6,244 nt of DNA from Nitrososphaeria archaeon (lineage in GTDB: Archaea > Thermoproteota > Nitrososphaeria > JACIWG01), in NCBI GenBank assembly GCA_014361085.1, contig JACIWG010000090.1, forward strand, positions 1 through 6,244, read 5' to 3'. Positions 1-5,332 of the stretch are shown piece after piece (the first letter of the stretch is position 1; each line of letters begins with the position of its first letter). Below the pieces are notes generated by a model, which saw only the letters and a program-made list of their open reading frames with translations, did not search any database and was not told the origin of the DNA. A program made the translations under genes and the position numbers.

Positions 1-152
1 CATCAAAACCAAAGCAAGATATCTAATGTCAAGAGAATATCCTACATAATGTGGGGCAAGAACACAAAAGACAGTACTAACAATAGGTGGAGAAAGCAAA
101 GTGGAAAACCAACTTGCAAGGCTACTGTCCTTCAACAATGAAACCAAAAAAT
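1..152. other. No recognisable gene at the left edge
   Basis: I see no supported gene here. On the + strand, one frame stays open from the edge to a TAA at 47-49 and another from the edge to a TGA at 136-138. Either could be the tail of a gene starting outside the window, but neither shows a motif. The stretch ends at the tRNA-Ala promoter. Confidence 0.4.
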
Positions 153-166
153 TTTATCTATAAATA
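153..166 (+). promoter_or_regulatory. TATA-like box of tRNA-Ala
   Basis: The A/T-only core TATAAATA is preceded by an A-rich tract resembling a BRE. It is centred roughly 30 bases upstream of the first tRNA base, as expected for archaeal TBP/TFB-driven tRNA transcription with a short 5' leader removed by RNase P. Confidence 0.55.
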
Positions 167-192
167 TGTTTTCAACAAACCCTATAAAGAAC

Positions 193-264
193 GGGCCGGT
201 AGTTCAGCGGTAGAATACCCGACTTGCACTCGGGAGGTCGCGGGTTCAAATCCCGCCCGGTCCA
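193..264 (+). tRNA. tRNA-Ala (anticodon TGC)
   Basis: This is a complete 72-base cloverleaf. The 7-bp acceptor stem (193-199 with 257-263) contains a G3:U70 pair, the classic alanine identity element, and A264 is the discriminator. The anticodon arm CCCGA/TCGGG encloses loop CTTGCAC, with anticodon TGC at 225-227. The T arm GCGGG-TTCAAAT-CCCGC is at 240-256. There is no intron and no encoded CCA. The integrase gene begins about 50-60 bases downstream in the same direction, which makes the 3' half of this tRNA the likely attachment site of an integrated element (inference; no second copy is visible in the window). Confidence 0.97.
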
Positions 265-278
265 CTTAATTTTTTAAG
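265..278 (+). terminator. T-run terminator of tRNA-Ala
   Basis: A run of six T residues starts five bases after the discriminator. It sits inside the perfect 14-base inverted repeat CTTAA-TTTT-TTAAG. Archaeal RNA polymerase ends transcripts at such U-rich tracts. Confidence 0.5.
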
Positions 279-284
279 CGAATC

Positions 285-293
285 CTTAAATAT
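285..293 (+). promoter_or_regulatory. TATA-like box of the integrase gene
   Basis: CTTAAATAT is centred at about 289, which predicts a transcript start near 315. That leaves TTG314 at or before the transcript start and favours GTG317 (leaderless) or ATG323 (very short leader) as the integrase start codon. Confidence 0.45.
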
Positions 294-322
294 GGAATGT
301 TCACCTATCCTTATTGGTGGAT

Positions 323-1657
323 ATGAGGGCTAAATACGCTTATTTGCTTGAGGATGAGGATGTTAGGCGTTGGTTTGATAATTTGGCGGCAAAGTCTTAT
401 TTGACGGCTACCGTTTACCTACGGAATCTTGGGTTTTATTGCGAAGTTAATGGGACGAATCCTAAGGCTTTGCTTAAGGTTGCAGGAACCAAAGCCTTAA
501 GGGATGGTTTTACTGATTTTGTTAGGAGGTTGGAGAGGGAGGGCAAGGCAGGATCATACATTGCCAGGTTCAAGAAGACATTGCACTCCTGGTTCAGCTA
601 TAATGGTTTGAACGTTAGGCTTAAGGTTAATGTTAGGGGAGAACATGAAACGCCAACCATAGCCAACGAGAGGGTTCCAAACAAGGAGGAGCTTGACAGA
701 ATCCTTCGGATGGCCACTCCAAGGGCTAGGGTTTCAATAGCCCTCATGGCCTTCAGCGGGCTAAGACCCCAAACTCTGGGCAATTACACTGGAACCGACG
801 GCATAAGGCTTGGAGACTTTGTAGAAGCCGAAGTGAACGAGAAGGGCGTAACATTCACTAAAGTTCCAACAATGCTGATAGTTAGAAGGGGATTAAGCAA
901 GGCTAGACACCAGTACTTTACTTTTGTGCCGCAGCAAACAATAACTTACATCCAAGAATATTTAGACGAGAGGGTTAAGCAGGGTGAGGAGCTAAGCAAG
1001 GATTCTCCGCTTCTGGGTTTTGATCCGAGAGGCGTTAAAAAGAACAAGTTTCTAAGGACGACCCTCGTAACTAGGGATATTAGAGAGGCGATTTTAAAAG
1101 CTGGTTTTAAGTGGAGGCCTTATGTTTTGAGGGCTTACTGTGACACGAACATGATTATAGCCGAGTCTAAGGGTAAAATCAGCCATCCATACCTGCAGTT
1201 TATTATGGGGCATAAGGGTGATATTGAAGCCAGATACAGCACGAATAAGGGCGTACTGCCTCCTGACATGGTTGAGGATATGCGGAAAGCCTACAAGGAA
1301 TGCGAGCCCTTTCTCAGCACGGCAACACAACCCCTAGAACAGTCAAGCATAATCAAGGAAGCTAAAATAGAAGCATTGAAAAGCATGGCTAAAAGCCTTC
1401 TCGGAATCGACTTGCTTGACGTTAAGGTTGCGAAAGAAAGGCAGATTGGAAGAGAACTAAGCAAAGACGAGGAGCTCGAGCTTTACGAAAGGGAGCTAAA
1501 AAAGCTTAGGGATGGGAAACACAACCCTCAAAGAATAATTCACGAGAGGGAGCTTGAGAAATACCTGGCTGAAGGATGGCAGTTCGTAAGCATACTACCA
1601 TCACAAAAAATACTAATCAAAAAGGCTAAGGATATATCCAGCCACTTTCTGTCATAG
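323..1657 (+). CDS. Archaeal tyrosine recombinase / integrase
   Basis: Site-specific recombinase that would cut and rejoin DNA through a covalent tyrosine link, inserting or excising an element. The numbering below starts from the longest in-frame start, TTG314; I prefer ATG323, with GTG317 also possible. An N-terminal core-binding region (about 10-110) precedes the catalytic domain. Visible catalytic positions are Arg151 in GLRPQTL, a probable beta-hairpin Lys196, Arg273 in YVLRAY, His300 in MGHKGD and the nucleophile Tyr308 in ARYST. The usual box II His (HxxR) is Tyr270 here. A charged tail of about 120 residues follows the tyrosine and ends in a GWQFVSILPS motif. The gene is full length, not split as in SSV-type integrations. 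It lies directly behind tRNA-Ala, consistent with use of that tRNA as att site. There is no Shine-Dalgarno sequence, as expected for a leaderless or near-leaderless message. Confidence 0.93.
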   Translation: MRAKYAYLLEDEDVRRWFDNLAAKSYLTATVYLRNLGFYCEVNGTNPKALLKVAGTKALRDGFTDFVRRLEREGKAGSYIARFKKTLHSWFSYNGLNVRLKVNVRGEHETPTIANERVPNKEELDRILRMATPRARVSIALMAFSGLRPQTLGNYTGTDGIRLGDFVEAEVNEKGVTFTKVPTMLIVRRGLSKARHQYFTFVPQQTITYIQEYLDERVKQGEELSKDSPLLGFDPRGVKKNKFLRTTLVTRDIREAILKAGFKWRPYVLRAYCDTNMIIAESKGKISHPYLQFIMGHKGDIEARYSTNKGVLPPDMVEDMRKAYKECEPFLSTATQPLEQSSIIKEAKIEALKSMAKSLLGIDLLDVKVAKERQIGRELSKDEELELYERELKKLRDGKHNPQRIIHERELEKYLAEGWQFVSILPSQKILIKKAKDISSHFLS

Positions 1658-1685
1658 AAAATCGAACATGCCTATCATAGAGCGC

Positions 1686-1694
1686 AATTTTTAT
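1686..1694 (+). promoter_or_regulatory. Possible promoter of the two-gene cassette
   Basis: The T-rich sequence ATTTTTATG lies between the integrase stop and the next gene. A start about 26 bases further on would give a short leader that includes the AGGAG ribosome site at 1727-1731. Read-through from the integrase is an alternative. Confidence 0.3.
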
Positions 1695-1726
1695 GTTTTG
1701 GTTTTCTAAACAAAGCTTAACTTAAT

Positions 1727-1731
1727 AGGAG
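1727..1731 (+). promoter_or_regulatory. Shine-Dalgarno site AGGAG
   Basis: AGGAG ends ten bases before the ATG at 1742 and fixes that codon as the start. The integrase start lacks such a site, so the two genes probably begin translation differently. Confidence 0.55.
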
Positions 1732-1741
1732 TTAGAATACT

Positions 1742-2176
1742 ATGACTAGGGCTTGGCAAATCATTCAAACAGCTGACGAATATTTTGAATACGCTGAAAT
1801 ATCAAGGAATGCGTTATTTGCGATAAATTTGATTCAACTAAGCAGGAAGGGAATAAGCGTAGGAGAGATGAAGGCAAATTTAATAGCCGAAGTGGATAAA
1901 GCGATCATTTTGCTCAAAGAGCTAGGTGAAGACTTTGACGGGGTTATGTCTGGACACGTTAAACATTTATACTCAGTAGGTTTGCTTCAAAAGGAACTTA
2001 GTTTGGATGAACCTAAGGTATTAAGGAATAAAATTTTAGAAGCTTTTGAAGAGTTAAAGGAGTTTGTTGAGGGAAAAAGGAACAACGTTGAAAATGCTTC
2101 GGAAATATTGGAGATAATTTCATCCGCTTCGAGGAAAGTCGTTCATGAGTCTCTTGAATCGCTAGTTTTTCCATGA
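1742..2176 (+). CDS. Hypothetical all-helical protein, 144 residues
   Basis: I do not recognise this protein. It has no signal peptide, membrane segment or metal motif. The sequence reads as a bundle of amphipathic helices: roughly residues 1-33 (rich in aromatic and acidic residues), 38-63, 64-85, and a long charged helix around 92-125 (LEAFEELKEFVEGKR), followed by a short C-terminal helix. It is soluble and probably cytoplasmic. The ATG has a good AGGAG site. The gene lies 84 bases after the integrase and 12 bases before the next small gene, which has its own ribosome site, so the two are probably one operon. Position suggests element cargo or an accessory to the integrase. An RxxxH string near the C-terminus (RKVVH) recalls HEPN RNase motifs, but the spacing is not convincing and I do not assign that function. 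Confidence 0.75.
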   Translation: MTRAWQIIQTADEYFEYAEISRNALFAINLIQLSRKGISVGEMKANLIAEVDKAIILLKELGEDFDGVMSGHVKHLYSVGLLQKELSLDEPKVLRNKILEAFEELKEFVEGKRNNVENASEILEIISSASRKVVHESLESLVFP

Positions 2177-2188
2177 GAAGGAAAAAGA

Positions 2189-2467
2189 ATGCTTAAAAAC
2201 TTCATCGCGGACTTTTTATTACGCGCAGATTTGTTACTAAAAGAAGTCGAAAAACTATCAAGGTATAAAGAGCTAGATGCATATACAGACGAAATTTTAA
2301 GCGCAAACAATTTTATGAGGGAGAAAATAAAGGAGTTAAATGCGCAGATAATAACTCTATCGGATTTATTGCACGGACATCCACACGAACCAAACGTTAA
2401 TGGACACTGTATTATAATTGCGGTAGCCCTCCATAACCACATACACGCCCGCCACCGTCGTAAATAG
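2189..2467 (+). CDS. Hypothetical small helical protein, probably with altered C-terminus
   Basis: I do not recognise this protein. Residues 1-60 look genuine: two amphipathic helices with coiled-coil character (LLLKEVEKLSRYKEL and NFMREKIKELNAQI). The ATG follows a purine-rich ribosome site (AGAAGGA, 2176-2182) just after the upstream stop, so it is very likely co-translated with the preceding gene. From about residue 63 the protein becomes a His-rich string (HGHPHEP, then HNHIHARHRRK). This part is read antisense to a minus-strand frame that looks like a real transmembrane segment (see the decayed gene at 2366-2762). I infer that the original C-terminus was lost at a junction near 2365-2400 and that the ORF now runs into unrelated DNA until a chance TAG. 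The true product may be non-functional, or function with a shorter core. Confidence 0.55.
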   Translation: MLKNFIADFLLRADLLLKEVEKLSRYKELDAYTDEILSANNFMREKIKELNAQIITLSDLLHGHPHEPNVNGHCIIIAVALHNHIHARHRRK

Positions 2468-2762
2468 CATTGAGCCAAGAGTAAAGGGTAGCAGTATTAT
2501 TGGGCTTTCTGCAACGCGCTATAGAATTTTAGGTCTTCCACGCCCTCCACCCGCCTTTTCTCCCTCAAAACAAGCCTTTCAGGGCACAGCCTCTCCAAAT
2601 GAATAATCGCTATTTCACTGTTGAACGGGTAAACTCTGTAGCCTTTACTAACTCAGCGAGCGTCATGGGCTTACCCTCGACTTTCACATCTTCAATGGCT
2701 CTTATGTCAAACGAGTCAGAGGCACAAAAAGTGCGCGAGTAATGGGGTTGTATAAAGAGCGG
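2366..2762 (-). pseudogene. Decayed minus-strand gene with two frame changes and a C-terminal membrane helix
   Basis: Three overlapping minus-strand frames read like consecutive parts of one protein. Frame A (2762-2613) gives SDSFDIRAIEDVKVEGKP and MTLAELVK, then a TAG. Frame B (2652-2500) gives GYRVYPFNSEIAIIHLERL and REKRRVEGVEDLKFYSAL, then a TAA. Frame C (2518-2369) gives a hydrophobic helix, LLPFTLGSMLFTTVAGVYVV, followed by MEGYRNYN. The A-to-B join falls near 2645 (both frames contain a Lys codon there) and the B-to-C join near 2505. No start codon or promoter is evident. I cannot name the family. The most likely reading is a broken gene for a membrane-anchored protein, although B and C could be tails of two separate genes. 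No real frame is visible between 2763 and 2898. Confidence 0.45.
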
Positions 2763-2898
2763 TTATAAGGCATAGACATTGTAGACGTTCCTTCAGTCCT
2801 TCAGCCAACAATTCTTATAGAAGCGCCGTCGAACCATTCATAAAACGTCTATGCTGAGCGTAAGGTATTGCTTTTTAGGCGCGAGCTTACAAAGCAAG

Positions 2899-2906
2899 TA
2901 TTTAAG
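2899..2906 (+). promoter_or_regulatory. TATA-like box of the DedA/VTT gene
   Basis: TATTTAAG, preceded by an A/G-rich BRE-like stretch, is centred about 28 bases upstream of the GTG at 2931. That places transcription initiation at or within a couple of bases of the start codon, supporting a leaderless message. Confidence 0.5.
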
Positions 2907-2930
2907 CCTCATTAAACATTTTTATTTGGC

Positions 2931-3623
2931 GTGGGTCAGGCAAAAACGAGGCAGATGGAGTTGCGCAAAAGCTTGAAGCTGAAAAGTAACTTTTTGACGT
3001 CAATATGTGTTAGCGGGAAAGTTGGAAAGTTCTCAGATGTATTTAAAATTTCATGGGTTAGGTCTTCCATTTTCTGGGGGACAATTCTGGCAGCAATAGG
3101 AGTTGCAGCAATTTTTATTCTGAAAGTTCTAAATGTTGGAGAAAATTGGCTTTTCTTAGAGGCAAAAGCCTTCGTTAAAGAATATGGACTTTTAGGCACT
3201 TTCTTGATAACCATATTAGCTGGGACAATAGTGCCCCTTGGAAGCCCAGCACTAGTGGTAGCCGCAGCCTCCTTTGGGCTTCACCCACTATCCCTCGCGA
3301 TTGTTGCAGCAACTGGGTTCACAGTTGGCATGACCATCAATTATGGTTTGGCTTACAGCCTTGGAAGACATTTCGTCATGAAGAAAATCGGTCAGAATAA
3401 GCTTGATGAAATTGAATTCTTTTGGACGAGGTGGGGCTGGATTATTTATGCAGTTTTTGGGCTTCTACCATTCCTACCAATGGAACTACTATCTCTTTTA
3501 TGTGGGCTTTTGAAAACACATCTTGGAGTTTTTCTAGCCCTAACCTTCACGCCGAGACTCATTGTATTTACCATTCTTGCTCATTTTGGAGAGCATTTAG
3601 GCTTATGGATGGGAATTGTCTGA
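2931..3623 (+). CDS. DedA/VTT (SNARE-associated) family membrane protein
   Basis: Polytopic membrane protein of the DedA/VTT superfamily. Members are linked to lipid scrambling or flipping and envelope homeostasis, but no substrate can be read here. A basic N-terminal tail of about 45 residues precedes transmembrane segments at roughly 48-66, 86-102, 104-126, 127-146, 168-188 and 196-216. The VTT-like core spans about 85-215. It includes a re-entrant-type stretch (AGTIVPLGSPALVVAAASFG), the glycine-rich NYGLAYSLGRHF (residues 137-148), and the proline-containing GLLPFLPMELLSLLCGLLK (177-195), which corresponds to the second conserved half of the fold. At 230 residues, length is normal for the family. 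GTG at 2931 is chosen because it fits the TATA spacing; the next in-frame ATG is 2955. The gene stands alone, with decayed genes on both sides. T-rich DNA after 3660 probably ends the transcript. Confidence 0.82.
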   Translation: MGQAKTRQMELRKSLKLKSNFLTSICVSGKVGKFSDVFKISWVRSSIFWGTILAAIGVAAIFILKVLNVGENWLFLEAKAFVKEYGLLGTFLITILAGTIVPLGSPALVVAAASFGLHPLSLAIVAATGFTVGMTINYGLAYSLGRHFVMKKIGQNKLDEIEFFWTRWGWIIYAVFGLLPFLPMELLSLLCGLLKTHLGVFLALTFTPRLIVFTILAHFGEHLGLWMGIV

Positions 3624-3730
3624 AAAATGGATTCTAAACTTCGTTTAAGTCAACTTATTGATGTTTTGCTGTATTTTCATTCTCTCTGGTTGTCTGGAAC
3701 CTGTGTATTCTAATCTATGCTAAAATTAAC
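3624..3730. other. Intergenic, T-rich, probable end of the DedA/VTT transcript
   Basis: No gene is seen. The + strand carries several T4 runs between about 3664 and 3680 that could serve as an archaeal U-rich terminator. A weak 5-bp hairpin (TAAAC-TTC-GTTTA, 3635-3647) precedes them. Confidence 0.35.
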
Positions 3731-3886
3731 TTATGCAACTACATTGTGGATTTGTTTTTTCTTTACGGCTTCCTTGATTTCTAGGGCTATTCTTCTGCCA
3801 GCATACATTTTCTCCCCGTACTTTAGATAGGCGTATGGCGATATTCCGATCCCGACGTTTGTTCCTGCAACAATGCGCGCATTATA
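3731..3886 (-). pseudogene. Orphan 3' fragment of an unidentified gene
   Basis: A 51-codon minus-strand frame runs from just after a TAA at 3887-3889 to a TAA at 3731-3733. It has no plausible start near its beginning; the only internal Met lies at about residue 28. It reads like a genuine protein C-terminus: ARIVAGTNVGIGISPYAYL, then KYGEKMYAGRRIALEIKEAV and a lysine-rich end. The GTNVGIGIS and YAGRRIALEI strings resemble the end of a nucleotide- or cofactor-binding enzyme, but I cannot name the family. The DNA upstream (3890-3932) is AT-rich with no continuation in any frame. The most likely reading is the stump of a gene whose 5' part was deleted, perhaps when the rhomboid gene region arrived. 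Confidence 0.45.
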
Positions 3887-3932
3887 TTAACACTAATGAC
3901 TAATTTTCAATAGATTTTATTCTACATTATTA

Positions 3933-4664
3933 TTATGCTTGTATTGTTTTTAAATAGTAAGAGCATTTAATAACGTATCTTATTAAAAAGATAGTAAGAC
4001 TGCTGCAAAAAAAGAGAAGATTTATCAATAGCTCTTCCCCCAAAATAGTTGCAGTTGCTATAAAGTTTATAAAAAAGCTTATCCAGTGAACAAAAGAATT
4101 GTAACTAGAACCTCTTGAATATGTGGGCGAAAAAAGTATGTCTAAAAAAATGTACATCATTGTAAAAGAATTAAAAATTATTGCATTTATTTTTTTATTT
4201 AATTCACTCAAAGACTTAATATTTTTAAATTTTGTAATCAAAAATGTTAAGGCTAAAGCAAAATCATAACCCTCCATCGCAGAATAAACGCCTGAGGCTC
4301 CTAAAGAAGTATAATTAGGAAATATTAATAGAGAAAACACATTAGCTAAAATAGCAGAGATAAATGGACTAAAATAAAAAGATAACCTGCAGCTTTTTAT
4401 CTCCTGATTTATTATGTTTAACAAAATGTAGAAGAGGAGAAATGTCATCATAGCTTGGAAATTTAATAAAAAATGTTCAATATCATGGTGGACTAAAATC
4501 GATGTTATGATACCCCATGGTGTTCTCCAAGACAAAGACATAATCTCTCTTACAAATGGAAAGAAATTTGTAATAAGGAGTATGATCATGCATAAAAAAT
4601 TAAACATAAGATAATATATGCAGGCTAAAATATATTCTCTCTGCAATAAAAAAGAATATTGCAC
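3933..4664 (-). CDS. Rhomboid-family intramembrane serine protease
   Basis: Membrane-embedded protease that would cleave transmembrane segments of other proteins. Helices are visible at about residues 13-37, 65-86, 97-114, 120-143, 160-180, 190-208 and 211-233. Rhomboid signatures occur in the right order: His60 and the HxxxN motif His64/Asn68 in VHHDIEHFLLNFQ, the catalytic serine Ser124 in GASG (residues 122-125), and the catalytic His193 in FVHWISFFINF. All positions expected to be needed for catalysis are present and length (243) is typical. The frame begins at GTG4664; TTG4646 (residue 7) and ATG4607 (residue 20) are alternatives, because one TATA-like sequence lies too close to the GTG. 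The coding DNA is strikingly AT-rich, with many Ile, Phe, Leu and Asn codons ending in A/T, unlike the integrase gene, which may point to a separate origin. It stands alone downstream of tRNA-Ile on the same strand. Its substrate is unknown. Confidence 0.85.
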   Translation of the reverse strand: MQYSFLLQREYILACIYYLMFNFLCMIILLITNFFPFVREIMSLSWRTPWGIITSILVHHDIEHFLLNFQAMMTFLLFYILLNIINQEIKSCRLSFYFSPFISAILANVFSLLIFPNYTSLGASGVYSAMEGYDFALALTFLITKFKNIKSLSELNKKINAIIFNSFTMMYIFLDILFSPTYSRGSSYNSFVHWISFFINFIATATILGEELLINLLFFCSSLTIFLIRYVIKCSYYLKTIQA

Positions 4665-4689
4665 AATCTTACTTATAAATTGTTTCTCG

Positions 4690-4698
4690 TTTTAAAGT
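4690..4698 (-). promoter_or_regulatory. Candidate TATA-like box of the rhomboid gene
   Basis: On the minus strand, ACTTTAAAA is centred about 30 bases upstream of GTG4664, giving a predicted start a few bases before that codon. A second candidate (ATTTATAAGT, 4672-4681) would instead start the message inside the ORF and favour TTG4646 or ATG4607. Confidence 0.35.
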
Positions 4699-4741
4699 AA
4701 CTGTTTCAATATAAGGATCACAGTTCCCTATCTAAATAAGG

Positions 4742-4816
4742 TGGGTCCAGCCGGATTTGAACCGGCGATCTTTCGGTTATCAGCCGAACGCTCTAACCAA
4801 GCTGAGCTATGGACCC
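4742..4816 (-). tRNA. tRNA-Ile (anticodon GAT)
   Basis: Complete 75-base cloverleaf. Acceptor stem GGGTCCA/TGGACCC, discriminator A, anticodon stem TTCGG/CCGAA with loop CTGATAA (anticodon GAT, read from 4779-4781), and T arm GCCGG-TTCAAAT-CCGGC. No intron and no encoded CCA. It is the last of three tRNA genes following the SRP RNA on this strand. Confidence 0.97.
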
Positions 4817-4840
4817 CCTAGAAAGAGTAAAAAAATTGAT

Positions 4841-4850
4841 AGATATAAAA
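4841..4850 (-). promoter_or_regulatory. TATA-like box of tRNA-Ile
   Basis: The minus-strand sequence TTTTATATCT is centred about 30 bases before the tRNA 5' end, so this tRNA probably has its own promoter and need not be read through from tRNA-Val. Confidence 0.5.
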
Positions 4851-5067
4851 TTTTTGCAAAAATTACAGTCGAAAAATTTTCTCTCGTTTAAAAAACAATT
4901 AGGAATAAACCTTTAAGGAACCGGAAAAAATGAACCAAATTTCATACCTAATATGTTGTTATCATAACAACAGGTAAATGCAAAGGAGAGACCAATATTT
5001 CTCCAAAAGTATATCCAACAAAGACTTCTCAAAAATCCAAAAGGTATTGACAATAATTAAAGCAAAG
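4851..5067. other. Spacer between tRNA-Val and tRNA-Ile
   Basis: AT-rich spacer with no supported protein gene. It holds the downstream region of tRNA-Val and an isolated perfect inverted repeat (4954-4972). Frames crossing it run into tRNA-Val and are not credible. Confidence 0.4.
4954..4972. repeat. Perfect inverted repeat, 8-bp arms with a 3-base centre
   Basis: TGTTGTTA-TCA-TAACAACA is an exact dyad standing alone in the spacer between tRNA-Val and tRNA-Ile, about 100 bases from either. It could be an operator-type protein site, or a hairpin in the tRNA-Val trailer. No adjacent ORF shows that it serves as an operator. Confidence 0.6.
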
Positions 5068-5142
5068 TGGGCCAGCCAGGATTTGAACCTGGGATTTACG
5101 CCGTGTAAGGGCGTTGTCTTAACCGGACTAGACCACTGGCCC
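5068..5142 (-). tRNA. tRNA-Val (anticodon TAC)
   Basis: Complete 75-base cloverleaf. Acceptor stem GGGCCAG/CTGGCCC, discriminator A, anticodon stem ACGCC/GGCGT with loop CTTACAC (anticodon TAC, read from 5105-5107), and T arm CCAGG-TTCAAAT-CCTGG. No intron and no encoded CCA. Confidence 0.97.
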
Positions 5143-5159
5143 ACACAATATTCTTCTTC

Positions 5160-5174
5160 ATTTAAATTTAAAAT
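5160..5174 (-). promoter_or_regulatory. TATA-like box of tRNA-Val
   Basis: The minus-strand sequence ATTTTAAATTTAAAT is centred about 25 bases before the tRNA-Val 5' end, at canonical archaeal spacing. It lies in the short gap behind tRNA-Ser. Confidence 0.55.
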
Positions 5175-5182
5175 CTTTTCCT

Positions 5183-5196
5183 AAAAACTATAAAAA
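5183..5196 (-). terminator. Double T-run terminator of tRNA-Ser
   Basis: On the minus strand, the tRNA-Ser discriminator is followed directly by TTTTT, then ATAG, then TTTTT, a typical archaeal U-rich stop. It separates tRNA-Ser from the tRNA-Val promoter only a few bases beyond. Confidence 0.6.
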
Positions 5197-5282
5197 CGCC
5201 GGGAGGGGGATTTGAACCCCCGAGTCTCGTAAGAGACGCAGGGTTAGCAACCCTGTGCCCTGCCTGGCTGGGCGATCCCGGC
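5197..5282 (-). tRNA. tRNA-Ser (anticodon GCT)
   Basis: 86-base class II tRNA with a long variable arm (stem GTCTC/GAGAC). Acceptor stem GCCGGGA/TCCCGGC, discriminator G as usual for serine, anticodon stem CAGGG/CCCTG with loop TTGCTAA (anticodon GCT, read from 5246-5248), and T arm GGGGG-TTCAAAT-CCCCC. It decodes AGC/AGT codons. No intron and no encoded CCA. Confidence 0.97.
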
Positions 5283-5300
5283 CCCCTGAACGCTAAATTA

Positions 5301-5310
5301 AGAAATATTT
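5301..5310 (-). promoter_or_regulatory. TATA-like box of tRNA-Ser
   Basis: The minus-strand sequence AAATATTTCT is centred about 24 bases before the tRNA-Ser 5' end, in the 50-base gap after the SRP RNA. The gap also holds a TTTT run that may end the SRP transcript. Confidence 0.45.
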
Positions 5311-5332
5311 GGCTTAAAATCTTTTTGTGAAG

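Noticed and set aside
1..49. Possible C-terminal tail (IKTKARYLMSREYPT) of a gene entering from the left
   Set aside because: It is only 15 residues with no recognisable motif; another frame is also open, so the choice cannot be supported.
87..269. A 60-codon + strand frame crossing the tRNA-Ala gene
   Set aside because: Its last third is the tRNA itself read as protein, and the tRNA promoter lies inside it; there is no ribosome site or motif.
2131..2160. HEPN-like RxxxH string in the 144-residue protein
   Set aside because: The spacing and surrounding residues do not match the HEPN active-site pattern well enough to call a toxin.
2143..2478. 111-codon minus-strand frame
   Set aside because: It is antisense to the two small + strand genes, which have ribosome sites and helical protein character. 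Its sequence is low-complexity, Ser/Cys-rich and unlike a real protein.
2851..2976. 41-codon + strand ATG frame (MLSVRYCFLGASL...)
   Set aside because: It contains the DedA/VTT gene's TATA box and overlaps that gene's start in another frame; no motif.
2936..3214. 92-codon minus-strand frame opposite the DedA/VTT gene
   Set aside because: It is the antisense of a clear membrane-protein gene.
2468..3932. CRISPR array or insertion-sequence ends in the gene-poor stretches
   Set aside because: No regularly spaced direct repeats and no terminal inverted repeats with target duplication were seen.
4962..5184. Short frames on both strands across tRNA-Val
   Set aside because: Both read through a perfect tRNA cloverleaf.
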